DNA of 64,000 bases from the NCBI RefSeq assembly GCF_014202425.1, contig NZ_JACHGT010000020.1:75181-139180 (forward strand), in the 5' to 3' direction. The stretch's first letter is position 1, and each line of letters starts with the position of its first letter. Shown here one piece after another: positions 11,026 through 19,820 of this stretch. A program made the position numbers and the translations under genes. The DNA comes from Phytomonospora endophytica (GTDB taxonomy: Bacteria; Actinomycetota; Actinomycetes; Mycobacteriales; Micromonosporaceae). The notes beneath the pieces were generated by a model. The model saw nothing but the letters and a program-made list of their open reading frames with translations, was not told the DNA's origin and ran no database searches.

Positions 11026-11289
11026 TCAGGAGGCGAGCCGGTAGCCGGCCTCGTCGATCGCCGTGGCGATCGCGTCGACGTCGATGGGGGACCGGCTGAC
11101 GACGGTCACCTTGCCGGTGGACAGGTCCACGGCCACGTCGGTCACGCCCTCGATGGCGCCGACCTCGGTGCTCACGCTGTTGACGCAGTGCCCGCAGGTC
11201 ATGCCGACGACGTCGTAGGTCGCGGTGACTCCGCCGGTCACGCCCACGGCGGTGGTGGTCGGGGCGTCGGTGGCGCAGGTGTCGCACAT
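11026..11289 (-). CDS. copZ: Copper chaperone CopZ, HMA domain
   Basis: The 87-residue cytoplasmic protein carries GMTCGHC, the Cu(I)-binding motif of Atx1/CopZ chaperones, in a beta-alpha-beta-beta-alpha-beta HMA fold. An N-terminal extension with CDTC could add a second metal site. It would hand Cu(I) to CopA, encoded 92 bases downstream. A GGAGG-like ribosome site lies directly before the ATG. Two CsoR-type palindromes lie in its promoter region. Confidence 0.92.
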   Translation of the reverse strand: MCDTCATDAPTTTAVGVTGGVTATYDVVGMTCGHCVNSVSTEVGAIEGVTDVAVDLSTGKVTVVSRSPIDVDAIATAIDEAGYRLAS

Positions 11290-11311
11290 GGGAGGTCTCC
11301 TCGGTGATAGT

Positions 11312-11326
11312 TACCCCAGGGGGGTA
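11312..11326. promoter_or_regulatory. CsoR-type copper operator, proximal to copZ
   Basis: TACCCCAGGGGGGTA is a G/C-tract palindrome flanked by TA, the form recognised by CsoR copper-sensing repressors. It lies 23 bases before the copZ ATG, in the likely 5' leader. It is less symmetric than the second site 22 bases away. Function is inferred from motif and from the copZ-copA genes. Confidence 0.7.
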
Positions 11327-11347
11327 TCTGACGAAGAGAAAACTAAC

Positions 11348-11363
11348 ATACCCCTGGGGGTAT
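11348..11363. promoter_or_regulatory. CsoR-type copper operator over the copZ promoter
   Basis: ATACCCCTGGGGGTAT is a near-perfect palindrome of the CsoR type. On the minus strand it lies between a TTGCAA-like -35 and a TTAGTT-like -10, where a bound repressor would block RNA polymerase. No csoR gene is present in the window, so the repressor must be encoded elsewhere. It may also affect the SnoaL-like gene, whose start is 51 bases away on the other strand. Confidence 0.75.
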
Positions 11364-11413
11364 TGCAAGGGCGGCTTCCGCTTTTTGTCGGAGGTGGCGC
11401 CTACCCTGCGGGA

Positions 11414-11794
11414 ATGGACGACAAGACGCTGCGCGCCGCCGTGGAGAAGTACTGGACGACCGCCGACGCCCGCGACTGGGACGCCTTCGCGACCCTGATC
11501 GCCGAGGACGTCGTCTACGAGCTGCCCCAGTCCAGAGAACGGATCACGGGCAAGGAGAAGTACCTCCAGTTCAACCGCGAGTACCCGGGCGACTGGCACG
11601 CCTCGCTGTACCGCGTCGTCGCCGAGGCCGACGGCGGCGTCTCCTGGATCAGGATGGAGGACGGCGGCGAGACCGTCGACGCGGTGACCTTCTTCGAGAC
11701 GAACGCCGAAGGACTGTTCGTGTCGATCACCGACTTCTGGCCGGAGTCGTACGAGCCACCGGCGGGCCGCGAACACCTGGTCGAGCGGTACTGA
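11414..11794 (+). CDS. SnoaL-like / NTF2-fold protein
   Basis: The 126-residue product has the cone-shaped NTF2-like pattern: an N-terminal helix with [16 protein letters not shown], then mixed strands ending in a Trp/Tyr-rich region. These small proteins bind or isomerise diverse ligands, and no specific activity can be read from this one. The start is ATG 11414, with TACCCT (11402-11407) six bases upstream, so the message is probably leaderless. It is divergent from copZ. Confidence 0.75.
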   Translation: MDDKTLRAAVEKYWTTADARDWDAFATLIAEDVVYELPQSRERITGKEKYLQFNREYPGDWHASLYRVVAEADGGVSWIRMEDGGETVDAVTFFETNAEGLFVSITDFWPESYEPPAGREHLVERY

Positions 11795-11869
11795 CGCGAC
11801 CGACCGAACCGGCGACGCGAGCTCCGGCCGGGGAGGCTCGCGGGCCGGTTCCCACGCTGACGCTCGGCC

Positions 11870-14800
11870 CTACCCGGCGTCCGGCGACACGTCCACACCG
11901 GTCCGGCCCTCGGCGAGCCCACGCGCGAAGGCCGCCTCGAACCCCTCGTCGCCCAGCGCCACCCGCACGGCCGCCCCGATCCTGTCGACGTCGCCGCGCT
12001 CGCCCTGTGGCAGCGGCGCGCCCACGGCGTCCCTCGCCGCGTGCGCGGCGCCGAGCAGCCTCGCGGCCCGCGTGGGCTCACCCGCGAGCGCGTACGCACC
12101 CGCCAGGCCCTCCCAGGCCAGCGCCACGGCACGGGGGTCGCCTGTGTTGCGGGCGGCGGTGAGTCCTTCGCCGTGCAGTTCGAGCGCGGCGGCGGCGTCC
12201 CCGCGCTGTTCGGCGGCGAAGCCGAGTTCGGCGAGGATGAGCGCGGCACCGGTGTCAGGCGCGAGCCGCCGGTTCCAGTCGAGCCAGGGCCGCAGGCGCC
12301 GCTCGGCGGCGTCCAGGTCACCGCGCCTGCGCGCGGCGAGGCCGAGGCCGATGGCGGCGTTCTCCTCGCCCGGCTTGTCGGCGCGGTCGGCGGCCAGGCG
12401 CAGCGCGCGGCCGTGCAGCGCGTCGGCGGCCTCGAAGTCGCCTTCCAGCAGCGCGATCCGGCCGAGCTGCGACAGTGCGCTCGACACCTGCCCGGCCAGT
12501 CCCAGCTCCTCGGCGATGCGCAGCCCTTCGCGCAGGTACCGCTCGGCCCCGGCGTAGTCCCCGCCGATCTCGGCGAGCCTCGCCAGTACCCCGAGGGCCT
12601 GCTCGCGGCCCCAGCGGTCGCCGAGCCCGGCGAACACGGCCCGGGCGCGCTCGGCGTCACCGGCGGCTCCGGCGAGGTCGCCGCGCTCGTAGGCCGGGAT
12701 GCCGCGGGCGGTCAGGACGGCCGCGCCCGTCCAGTCGTCGCCCAGCCCCGTCGCCTCCCGCAGGGCGTCGGTGAGGAGCCGTTCGGCGGCCGCGGCCTCC
12801 CCGAACAGCGAGGCGGCCAGGCCCAGGAACCAGCCGGCGCGGACGCGTTCGGCGGGGTCGGCAATGGCGTCGCGCAGGGCGATCGGGTCGGTCCCGTCGG
12901 CGGGATGGCCGGACAGCATCCGCACGCCGTGCAACCAGGCACGCGCATGCGGCGCGGGACCGTTCGCCGCCGACAGCGCCCGCTCCAGGAAACGCTCGGC
13001 CTCGCCGAGGCGTCCGCGCAGGAACCAGTACCAGGTGGTCGTGGTCGCCAGTTCGAGCGCGAGCCGCCCTTCACCACAGGCGACGGCCGCCTCCAGCGCG
13101 CCCCTCAGGTTCGCGGACTCGGCGTCGAGGCGGGCCAGCCATGCGCGCTGGTCCGCTCCGCGCAGGCGGGCGTCGGCGGTGCGGGCGAGGTCGGCGTGGT
13201 GGCGGGCGTAGGCGAGGCGCGCGTCCCGCTCGTCGCCGGCGAGGCCGAGCCGCTCGGCACAGTAGACCGCGACCGACTCCAGCAGCCGGTAACGCGGCCC
13301 GTCGGCGCGGTGCACGACCGTCACCAGCGACCGTGCCACCAGCCGCGCCAGCAGGTCGAGCACGTCACCGGGCGCGACGCCGTCGGCCGCGCACACCGCC
13401 TCGGCCGCCACGAGCGTGCACCCGTCGACGTGGACGGCCAGCCGCCGCAGGACGGTCCGCTCGGCCGCCGTCAGCAGTTCCCAGCTCCAGTCGATGACCG
13501 CGCGCAGCGTGCGCTGCCGGGCGGGCGCGTCGCGGTGGCCGCCGGTGACCACGCCGAAGCGGTCGTCGAGGCGCCCGGCGAGCGCGCTCACGCCCAGGGC
13601 CCGCACCCTCGTAGCCGCGAGCTCCAGGGCGAGCGGGATCCCGTCGAGGCGGCGGCAGATCGTGGCGACCGCCTCGGTGTCGGCGGAGGTCATGCGGAAG
13701 CCGGGGGAGGCCGCGGTGGCGCGCGCGGCGAACAGCTCGGCCGCCGCGCCCGCCGGGTCGAGCGGCGGCACGGTCCACAGCAGTTCGCCGGCGATGTCGA
13801 GGGACTCGCGACTGGTCGCCAGCACGGTCAGGCCGGGCGCCGCCCGCAGCAGCGCCCCGGTGAGCGTGGCGGCGCCCTCGACGAGGTGCTCGCAGTTGTC
13901 GAGGACCAGCAGTGTCCGCTTCGGGCCGAGCGCCTCGCCGAGCCGCGCGAGCGCCTCACCGTCGTCGCGGATGCCGAGGATCGCCGCGACCGCCCCGGCG
14001 ACCACCTCCGTGCCGGAATCGCGTCCGAGCGAGCTCAGCTCGACCAGCCGGACGCCGTCGGGGAAGGACGCGGCGGCCCGGGACGCGGCCTCGATCGCGA
14101 GCCGCGTCTTGCCGACACCGCCGGGCCCGGTGAGCGTCACGAGCCGCTGGTGGGACAGCAGCCCGGCGACCTCCCCGGCGGCGGCGTCGCGGCCGACCAG
14201 GCTCGTCACCGGTGTCGGCAGGTTCGTGCGCACCGGCGCGGGCGGCGCGAGCGCGGGGGACTGGCCGAGGATCTCGCGGTGCAGCGTGGCCAGCTCGGGG
14301 GAAGGATCGACGCCAAGCTCGGACGCGAGGCGCCGCCGCAGCTCCTCGAAGGCGTCGAGGGCCTCACTCTGGCGGCCCGACCGGTACAGCGCCCGCATGT
14401 GCGCCGCCCGCAGGCGTTCCCGGCGCGGGTGGGCCGCGGTCAGCTCGCCCAGCTCGGCGGCGGCGAGGTCGTGCTCGCCCAGTTCCAGTCGTGCCTCCGC
14501 GAGGTCCTCCAGCGCGGCCAGCCGACGCTCCTCAAGCCGCGCGGACGCCGCGCGGGCGAAGGGCGCGTCGGCGAACTCGGCGAAGGGCGTGCCCCGCCAC
14601 AACTCCAGCGCCTCGGTGAGCAGCGCGGCCCGTCCGCGCGCGTCGGCGACCTCGCGGGCGCGGGCCGTCAGCCGCGCGAAACGGACGGCGTCGACGGATT
14701 CGACGTCGCCGCCGAAGGCGTACCCCGGCGGCCGGTAGGACACCAGCGCCTTCCCGTCGGCGCCGAGGGCCTTCCGCAGGCGGGAGACCCGGATCTGCAC

Positions 14801-14986
14801 GGCACCGGCAGGGTCCGCCGGAGGCGCACCGGTCCACAGGTCCTCGGCGAGCCGGCCGGTGGAGACCACCCTGCCGGGATCGACGAGCAGGGACGCCAGC
14901 AGCGCCCGCACCTTGACCTCGGGGACCGTGACCGCCACGCCGTTCGCCGACCACACCGCGAGGGGACCGAGGACACCAAAACGCAC
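11870..14986 (-). CDS. AfsR-type transcriptional regulator (BTAD, NB-ARC, TPR)
   Basis: This 1038-residue regulator begins with an OmpR-like DNA-binding domain (about 1-90) and a bacterial transcriptional activation domain (about 95-240). An NB-ARC ATPase follows with the Walker A GPGGVGKTR near 290-300, then a long TPR-like helical C-terminus. Such proteins activate specialised metabolism genes, binding direct repeats and responding to ATP and phosphorylation. The start is GTG 14986 with TACGGT (14993-14998) six bases upstream. It is transcribed away from an SDR and an exporter, its likely targets. Confidence 0.9.
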   Translation of the reverse strand: MRFGVLGPLAVWSANGVAVTVPEVKVRALLASLLVDPGRVVSTGRLAEDLWTGAPPADPAGAVQIRVSRLRKALGADGKALVSYRPPGYAFGGDVESVDAVRFARLTARAREVADARGRAALLTEALELWRGTPFAEFADAPFARAASARLEERRLAALEDLAEARLELGEHDLAAAELGELTAAHPRRERLRAAHMRALYRSGRQSEALDAFEELRRRLASELGVDPSPELATLHREILGQSPALAPPAPVRTNLPTPVTSLVGRDAAAGEVAGLLSHQRLVTLTGPGGVGKTRLAIEAASRAAASFPDGVRLVELSSLGRDSGTEVVAGAVAAILGIRDDGEALARLGEALGPKRTLLVLDNCEHLVEGAATLTGALLRAAPGLTVLATSRESLDIAGELLWTVPPLDPAGAAAELFAARATAASPGFRMTSADTEAVATICRRLDGIPLALELAATRVRALGVSALAGRLDDRFGVVTGGHRDAPARQRTLRAVIDWSWELLTAAERTVLRRLAVHVDGCTLVAAEAVCAADGVAPGDVLDLLARLVARSLVTVVHRADGPRYRLLESVAVYCAERLGLAGDERDARLAYARHHADLARTADARLRGADQRAWLARLDAESANLRGALEAAVACGEGRLALELATTTTWYWFLRGRLGEAERFLERALSAANGPAPHARAWLHGVRMLSGHPADGTDPIALRDAIADPAERVRAGWFLGLAASLFGEAAAAERLLTDALREATGLGDDWTGAAVLTARGIPAYERGDLAGAAGDAERARAVFAGLGDRWGREQALGVLARLAEIGGDYAGAERYLREGLRIAEELGLAGQVSSALSQLGRIALLEGDFEAADALHGRALRLAADRADKPGEENAAIGLGLAARRRGDLDAAERRLRPWLDWNRRLAPDTGAALILAELGFAAEQRGDAAAALELHGEGLTAARNTGDPRAVALAWEGLAGAYALAGEPTRAARLLGAAHAARDAVGAPLPQGERGDVDRIGAAVRVALGDEGFEAAFARGLAEGRTGVDVSPDAG

Positions 14987-14988
14987 GC

Positions 14989-15028
14989 CGCAACCGTAAC
15001 CGCAAGTCGATCTACAACCGAGCGCAAG
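14989..15028. promoter_or_regulatory. Direct CGCAA repeats in the AfsR-like/SDR divergent promoter
   Basis: CGCAAC at 14989, CGCAAG at 15001 and CGCAAG at 15023 repeat in one direction with offsets of 12 and 22 bases, close to one and two DNA turns. SARP/AfsR proteins bind direct repeats with such periodicity. The first repeat overlaps the -10 of the regulator gene itself, which would fit autoregulation. The short repeat length makes this tentative. Confidence 0.35.
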
Positions 15029-15087
15029 CCGCGCCCCGCACGGTGGTGCCCGTCAGCACGACGCCAACGGAAACCGAGGAGCGCGAC

Positions 15088-15849
15088 ATGGCTGGAATCG
15101 ACGGCAAGAAGGCGATCGTCACCGGAGGCACGCACGGCATGGGCCTGGGCATCGTCGAGGCCCTGCTCGCCGGAGGCGCCGAGGTGATCCTCACCGGCCG
15201 CAACGAGCGGACCGTCGAGGAGGCCCGCACGGCACTGGCCGGCCGCGCCGCGCACGTCGTCCGCTCCGACGCGGCGAGCATGGCCGACATCGACGCGCTC
15301 GGAGCGCTGGCCGCCGAACGCCTCGGCGGGGTCGACGCGCTGTTCGTCAACCACGGCATCGCCGAGATCCAGACCCTCGAACAGGTCACCGAGGAGTCCT
15401 GGGACCGCCACTTCCGCGTCAACGCCAAGGGCGCGTTCTTCACCGTGCAACGCCTGGCGCCGCTGCTCACCGACGGCGGCGCCGTGGTGTTCACCACCGT
15501 CGCCAACGACCTCGTCTTCCCCGGTCTGAGCGCCTACTCCGGCTCGAAGGAGGCGGTCTCGGCCGCCGCGAAGGTCCTCGCCGCCGAACTGCTGCCGCGC
15601 CGTATCCGCGTGAACTCGGTGGCTCCGGGCTTCATCAAGACGCCCACGATGGGCGTGCCGGGGCGAAGCGCCGAGGAACGCGCCGAGTTCGAACGGCAGG
15701 GCGATCTCCAGACGCCGCTCGGCCGGCACGGGACGGTCGCGGAAGTCGCCGCCGCGGCCCTGTTCCTGGCCTTCGACGCGACGTTCACGACGGCGGCCGA
15801 GTTCCCGATCGACGGCGGCTTCGCCCAGGGGATCGCGGCGCCCGCCTGA
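15088..15849 (+). CDS. SDR-family oxidoreductase
   Basis: The 253-residue classical SDR has the cofactor loop TGGTHGMGLG near the N-terminus, NHG at the central strand, and the catalytic YSGSK with Tyr and Lys intact. The C-terminal IDGGFAQG is typical. It should catalyse NAD(P)-dependent oxidation or reduction of an unknown alcohol or ketone. The start is ATG 15088, behind GAGGAG with six bases spacing; an upstream in-frame start lacks such a site. An exporter gene follows after 49 bases, suggesting a small operon controlled by the divergent AfsR-like regulator. Confidence 0.88.
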   Translation: MAGIDGKKAIVTGGTHGMGLGIVEALLAGGAEVILTGRNERTVEEARTALAGRAAHVVRSDAASMADIDALGALAAERLGGVDALFVNHGIAEIQTLEQVTEESWDRHFRVNAKGAFFTVQRLAPLLTDGGAVVFTTVANDLVFPGLSAYSGSKEAVSAAAKVLAAELLPRRIRVNSVAPGFIKTPTMGVPGRSAEERAEFERQGDLQTPLGRHGTVAEVAAAALFLAFDATFTTAAEFPIDGGFAQGIAAPA

Positions 15850-15898
15850 CAGCCCCGGCACGGCAGACCCCAACCCACGTCCAACAGAACGGTCCCTC

Positions 15899-17428
15899 AT
15901 GCACGCCACCACCGTCCCCGCCCACACCCAAGCCGGCCCCCGCGCATGGCTCGGCCTGACCCTGCTCGCCCTGCCAAGCCTCCTGCTGTCCCTCGACGTC
16001 ACCCTCCTCCACCTCGCCGTTCCCCACCTGGCCGCAGCACTCCGCCCCGACGGCGCTCAGATGCTGTGGATCATCGACATCTACGGCTTCATGATCGCCG
16101 GACTCCTCGTCACCATGGGCACGCTCGGCGACCGCATCGGACGCCGCAGACTGCTCCTCATCGGCGCCACCCTGTTCGGCGCGGCCTCGGTCCTCGCCGC
16201 CTACGCCGACAGTGCCGAAACACTCATCGGCGCCCGCGCCCTCCTCGGCCTCGCCGGGGCCACGCTCATGCCGTCCACGATGGCCCTCATCGGCAACATG
16301 TTCCGCGACCCGCGCCAGCGCGGTGTCGCCTACGGTGTGTGGGCCGCGAGCTTCTCGCTCGGGATCGCCCTCGGCCCGGTCGTCGGCGGGCTCATGCTCG
16401 AACGCTTCTGGTGGGGGTCGGTCTTCCTGCTGGCCGTCCCCGTCATGGCCCTGCTCCTGCTCACCGGCCCCTTCCTGCTGCCCGAGTTCAAGGACGACTC
16501 CGCCGGACGCCTCGACCTCGTCAGCGTCCTGCTCTCACTGGCGGCGATCCTGCCGCTCGTCTACGGCGTCAAACAGGCCGCGAAACACGGCCTCACCGGT
16601 CCCACGGCACTCGCGCTGCTCGCCGGGATCGCGTTCGGCGTCCTGTTCGTGCGCCGGCAGCTGCGCTCGGCCGACCCGCTGCTTGACCTCTCGCTGTTCC
16701 GGAACCGCTCGTTCACCGTCGCGCTCGGCGTGATGCTGGCCGGGGCCTTCGCGCTCGGCGGCGCCTACCTGTTCATCACCCAGTTCCTCCAGATGGTCGC
16801 CGACCTGTCGCCCTTCCAGGCCGGGCTGCGGCTGCTCCCGGCGGCCGCGCTGCTGATCATCGCCTCGATGGTCGCGCCCGCGCTGGCCGGCAGGTTCGGG
16901 CCGGGAACGGTCGTCGGGGCCGCGATGTTCCTGTCGGCCATCGGTTACGCCGTGCTCGCGTTCGCCGACACCGACGGCACCGGGATCGTCATGATCGGCT
17001 TCGCGATCGTGTACACGGGAATCGGGCCGATGATGGCCCTGAGCGTCGACCTCGTCGTCGGTGCGGCACCGCTGGAGAAGGCGGGCGCGGCCTCGGCGAT
17101 GCAGGAGACGATGTCGGAGTTCGGGCTGGCCCTGGGCATCGCGGTCGTCGGGAGTATCGGCATGGCCCTCTACCGCGCCGAGCTCACCGGGAACATGCCC
17201 GCGGGCGTGCCCGCCGAGGCGGGCGAGGCGGGACGTGACGCGCTGAGCGGCGCCCTCGACGCGGCGGCGGGTCTTCCGGCGCGGCTGGGCGGTGAGTTCC
17301 TGGCGGTCGCGCGGGAGGCCTTCAGCTCCGGGCTGAACGCGGCCGCGGTGATCGGCGCGGTCCTCTCGGCGCTGGTCGGGATCCTCGCGGCGGTCGTGCT
17401 GCGGCGGGTCGGACGCGACTCGGTGTGA
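15899..17428 (+). CDS. MFS drug exporter, DHA2 (14-TM) family
   Basis: The 509-residue membrane protein has about 14 hydrophobic helices. It carries the motif GTLGDRIGRRRLL after helix 2 and a motif-C-like proline/glycine region in helix 5, as in QacA/EmrB-type proton-driven exporters. The last 100 residues include an extended loop (PAGVPAEAGEAG) and a final helix. The gene follows the SDR and probably shares its transcript. Substrate is unknown; the AfsR-type regulator nearby suggests a secondary metabolite or toxic compound. Confidence 0.88.
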   Translation: MHATTVPAHTQAGPRAWLGLTLLALPSLLLSLDVTLLHLAVPHLAAALRPDGAQMLWIIDIYGFMIAGLLVTMGTLGDRIGRRRLLLIGATLFGAASVLAAYADSAETLIGARALLGLAGATLMPSTMALIGNMFRDPRQRGVAYGVWAASFSLGIALGPVVGGLMLERFWWGSVFLLAVPVMALLLLTGPFLLPEFKDDSAGRLDLVSVLLSLAAILPLVYGVKQAAKHGLTGPTALALLAGIAFGVLFVRRQLRSADPLLDLSLFRNRSFTVALGVMLAGAFALGGAYLFITQFLQMVADLSPFQAGLRLLPAAALLIIASMVAPALAGRFGPGTVVGAAMFLSAIGYAVLAFADTDGTGIVMIGFAIVYTGIGPMMALSVDLVVGAAPLEKAGAASAMQETMSEFGLALGIAVVGSIGMALYRAELTGNMPAGVPAEAGEAGRDALSGALDAAAGLPARLGGEFLAVAREAFSSGLNAAAVIGAVLSALVGILAAVVLRRVGRDSV

Positions 17429-17449
17429 AGGTCGGTCGGCGGCGTGCCT

Positions 17450-18163
17450 CTAGTCGAGGCGCGCCGCCACCAGCAGGAAGGGCGGCAGCCCGACCCGCCG
17501 GGGCTGTTCGGCGAGGATCCGCGCGTTCGGCGCGGGTTCGGAGACGAGGTCGATGGTGAACCCGCACATGACCAGGCCCATGGCGTAGGACGCGATGGTC
17601 CGGTGCTGGTTTCCCGCCCGGCGCATCCCGGTGGGGTTCGCCGAGCGCCAGAAGCCCTCGTCGAGGTAGTCGCCGACGAGCCGCTGCCCTTCGGCGGTCC
17701 AGGCCGCGCGCGGCGCCTCGAAGCAGGGGTGCGGGACGGTGAACGCGAGCCCGCCGCCCGGGACGAGGACGCGCCTGGCGGCGCCGAGCGCGGCGGGCAG
17801 ATCGGGGACGTTGTTGAAGGCGAGACCGGCGGTCACCCAGTCCATGGAGGCGTCGGGGATGGTGGCCAGGGTGCGGCCGTCGTCCACGGTGTACTTCGCG
17901 CCGACGGGTTTGGTCTTCTCCGTGGCCCGCGCGTACTCGATGAGCCGCTCGCTGGGGTCGATGCCGTGCGCTTCGGCGCCGCGGGCGGCGACGGCCCGGG
18001 TGATGATTCCCTCGCCGCAGCCGACGTCGAGGACGCGGCGGCCCGACAGGTCGCCGGGGAGGGCGTCGAGGAGCAGGTCACGGGCGAAGTCGTGCAGGGG
18101 AGAGCCCGCGCGGAGCTTCTCGGCGTACCAGTCGGCTATCGAATCCCACGTCTCGTCGCTCAC
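17450..18163 (-). CDS. Class I SAM-dependent methyltransferase
   Basis: The 237-residue protein has the SAM-binding motif I LDVGCGEG, an acidic motif II (GIDPSE) and the post-I region DASMDWVTAGLAF, the Rossmann-like fold of UbiE/COQ5-type methyltransferases. The substrate is not evident. The start is taken as GTG 18163, eight bases after TAGGCT (18172-18177). A TTG three codons upstream overlaps that hexamer and is less likely. The gene converges on the exporter gene, with 21 bases between stops. Confidence 0.85.
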   Translation of the reverse strand: MSDETWDSIADWYAEKLRAGSPLHDFARDLLLDALPGDLSGRRVLDVGCGEGIITRAVAARGAEAHGIDPSERLIEYARATEKTKPVGAKYTVDDGRTLATIPDASMDWVTAGLAFNNVPDLPAALGAARRVLVPGGGLAFTVPHPCFEAPRAAWTAEGQRLVGDYLDEGFWRSANPTGMRRAGNQHRTIASYAMGLVMCGFTIDLVSEPAPNARILAEQPRRVGLPPFLLVAARLD

Positions 18164-18174
18164 GGGCGGCAAGC

Positions 18175-18651
18175 CTATCCGGGCGTTGCGAGCGTTTTCT
18201 CCAGGTACACGAGCATCACCCCGGTCGGTCCGGGCCGGCGGCCGACTTCGCGGTAGCCGACGCGCTCGTAGAGGCGCAGGTTTCCGGTGCTGAGGAAGCC
18301 GGTGAACAGGGAGAGGCGTTCGACACCGGCGGGGACGTCGTCCTCCACGGCGGCGAGCAGTCTGCTGCCGATGCCGCGGCCCTGCTGGTCGGGGGCGACC
18401 ATGATCCGCCCGACGTGCAGGACGTCCTCTTCACGGTGGACGCGGATGGACCCGACGATGCGGGTGCCGACGACGGCCTTCCAGGTGGGGTGGTCACCGA
18501 GCTCGCTGCGCAGCTCGTCGAAGGTCTGCTTGAGCGGCGGAAGATCGAGGCGCTCGTATACGCGCGCCTCGGAGAGGAAGGCGGCGTATTGGAGGGTGAG
18601 CAGTTCGCCGGCGTCGTCGGGCCCGGCGCGAACGATCTTGGCCTCGGACAT
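18175..18651 (-). CDS. GNAT N-acetyltransferase
   Basis: The 158-residue single-domain GNAT has the acetyl-CoA pyrophosphate loop PDQQGRGIGSRLL and the C-terminal LYERVGYREVG motif. It would acetylate a small molecule or protein N-terminus; the acceptor is unknown. The ATG at 18651 follows TAGCCT (18659-18664) by seven bases, the leaderless arrangement. It ends 11 bases before the methyltransferase start. Confidence 0.85.
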   Translation of the reverse strand: MSEAKIVRAGPDDAGELLTLQYAAFLSEARVYERLDLPPLKQTFDELRSELGDHPTWKAVVGTRIVGSIRVHREEDVLHVGRIMVAPDQQGRGIGSRLLAAVEDDVPAGVERLSLFTGFLSTGNLRLYERVGYREVGRRPGPTGVMLVYLEKTLATPG

Positions 18652-18776
18652 GGAGGCGAGGCTAGCGCGGTGGGGGCGGGGGTGGGACGAGGGTTTCGGT
18701 GGGTGGGAAGTTGGGGTGGGGAGGGGGCGCGGCCGGTCGGTGGTCGCTCCGGTTTCGTTCGCCCCCGCCGATCAAC

Positions 18777-19820
18777 TCAGTACTGCTCGGGCTCCAGTTT
18801 CACCGCCAGCAACCTCCGGAACGACGCGAGCCTTTCCGGCCGCGCCTTCCCTTCGGCGACCAGTTCGTCGAGTCCGCATTCGTCGTTGTCGCCGGTGTGG
18901 TCGCAGCCGCGTGGGCATTCTTCGAGGCCCGGTACGAGGTCGGTGAAGGCGTGCAGCAGGGACTCGGCCGAGACGTGCGCGAGTCCGAAGGACCGGATCC
19001 CCGGTGTGTCGACGATCCATCCTCCGGTCGGCAGTTCGAGTGCGACCGCGCTCGTCGACGTGTGCCGGCCTTTGCCGATGGCGCTGACTCGGCCGACGTC
19101 GCGTAGGGCGCCGGGCACGATTCTGTTCACGAGCGTCGATTTGCCGACGCCGGAGTGTCCGATGAGCACCGACAGCCGGTCGGTGAGCAGGTCGGTGACC
19201 GGTTCGATGGGCGCTTCGGGTGAGGTCGTGACGTAGGGCAGGTCGAGGTCGGCGTAGTACTCGCGCAGTTCGGCGAGGGCGTTGTCGGCGGGTGCGCCGA
19301 GGTCGGCTTTCGTCAGGCAGAGCAGTGGCGCGATGTCGGCGTCGAAGGCGGCGGCGAGGCAGCGGTCGATGAAGCCGGTGCGTGGCGGCGGGTCGGTGAG
19401 CGAGGTGACGATGACGAGTTGGGCGACGTTGGCGACGAGGACGCGCTCGGACGGGTCGTCGTCGTCGGCGGTGCGTCGCAGGGCGCCGGTGCGGGGTTCG
19501 ATGCGCACGATCCGGGCGAGTGTCCCGTCGGCTCCGGACACGTCGCCGAGGAGCGCGACCTTGTCGCCGACGACGACGCCTTTGCGTCCGAGTTCACGCG
19601 CGCGCATGGCCAGGACGTTCGTGCCGTCGGTGACTCCGTCGACACGGCAGGTGTAGCGGCCGCGGTCGACGGCGATGACCAGCGCGGGGACGGCGTCGTC
19701 GTGGGTGGGCCGAATCTTGGTGCGCGGCCGGGACCGGCGCGTCGGCCGGATGCGGACGTCGTCCTCGTCGTACTCGCGTCGTCGTTTCGTCAGGACCCGT
19801 CCTCCAGCATTCGCGTCCAC
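18777..19820 (-). CDS. rsgA: Ribosome small-subunit-dependent GTPase A
   Basis: RsgA is a circularly permuted GTPase that helps mature the 30S subunit. The product has an N-terminal OB domain, the G4-like LTKAD, the P-loop GHSGVGKST, the G3 motif DTPG and a C-terminal zinc knuckle with Cys-Pro-Arg-Gly-Cys-Asp-His. From ATG 19820 the protein is 347 residues and overlaps aroA by 31 bases. A CTG at 19793 is preceded by GGAGGA with six bases spacing and would start LTKRRREYDEDD, which resembles other actinobacterial RsgA N-termini, so it may be the real start. Confidence 0.93.
   Translation of the reverse strand: MDANAGGRVLTKRRREYDEDDVRIRPTRRSRPRTKIRPTHDDAVPALVIAVDRGRYTCRVDGVTDGTNVLAMRARELGRKGVVVGDKVALLGDVSGADGTLARIVRIEPRTGALRRTADDDDPSERVLVANVAQLVIVTSLTDPPPRTGFIDRCLAAAFDADIAPLLCLTKADLGAPADNALAELREYYADLDLPYVTTSPEAPIEPVTDLLTDRLSVLIGHSGVGKSTLVNRIVPGALRDVGRVSAIGKGRHTSTSAVALELPTGGWIVDTPGIRSFGLAHVSAESLLHAFTDLVPGLEECPRGCDHTGDNDECGLDELVAEGKARPERLASFRRLLAVKLEPEQY

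Noticed and set aside
8811-11044. Two long plus-strand frames opposite copA
   Set aside because: Both mirror the copA coding sequence and show only composition-biased residues; copA has every P-type ATPase motif.
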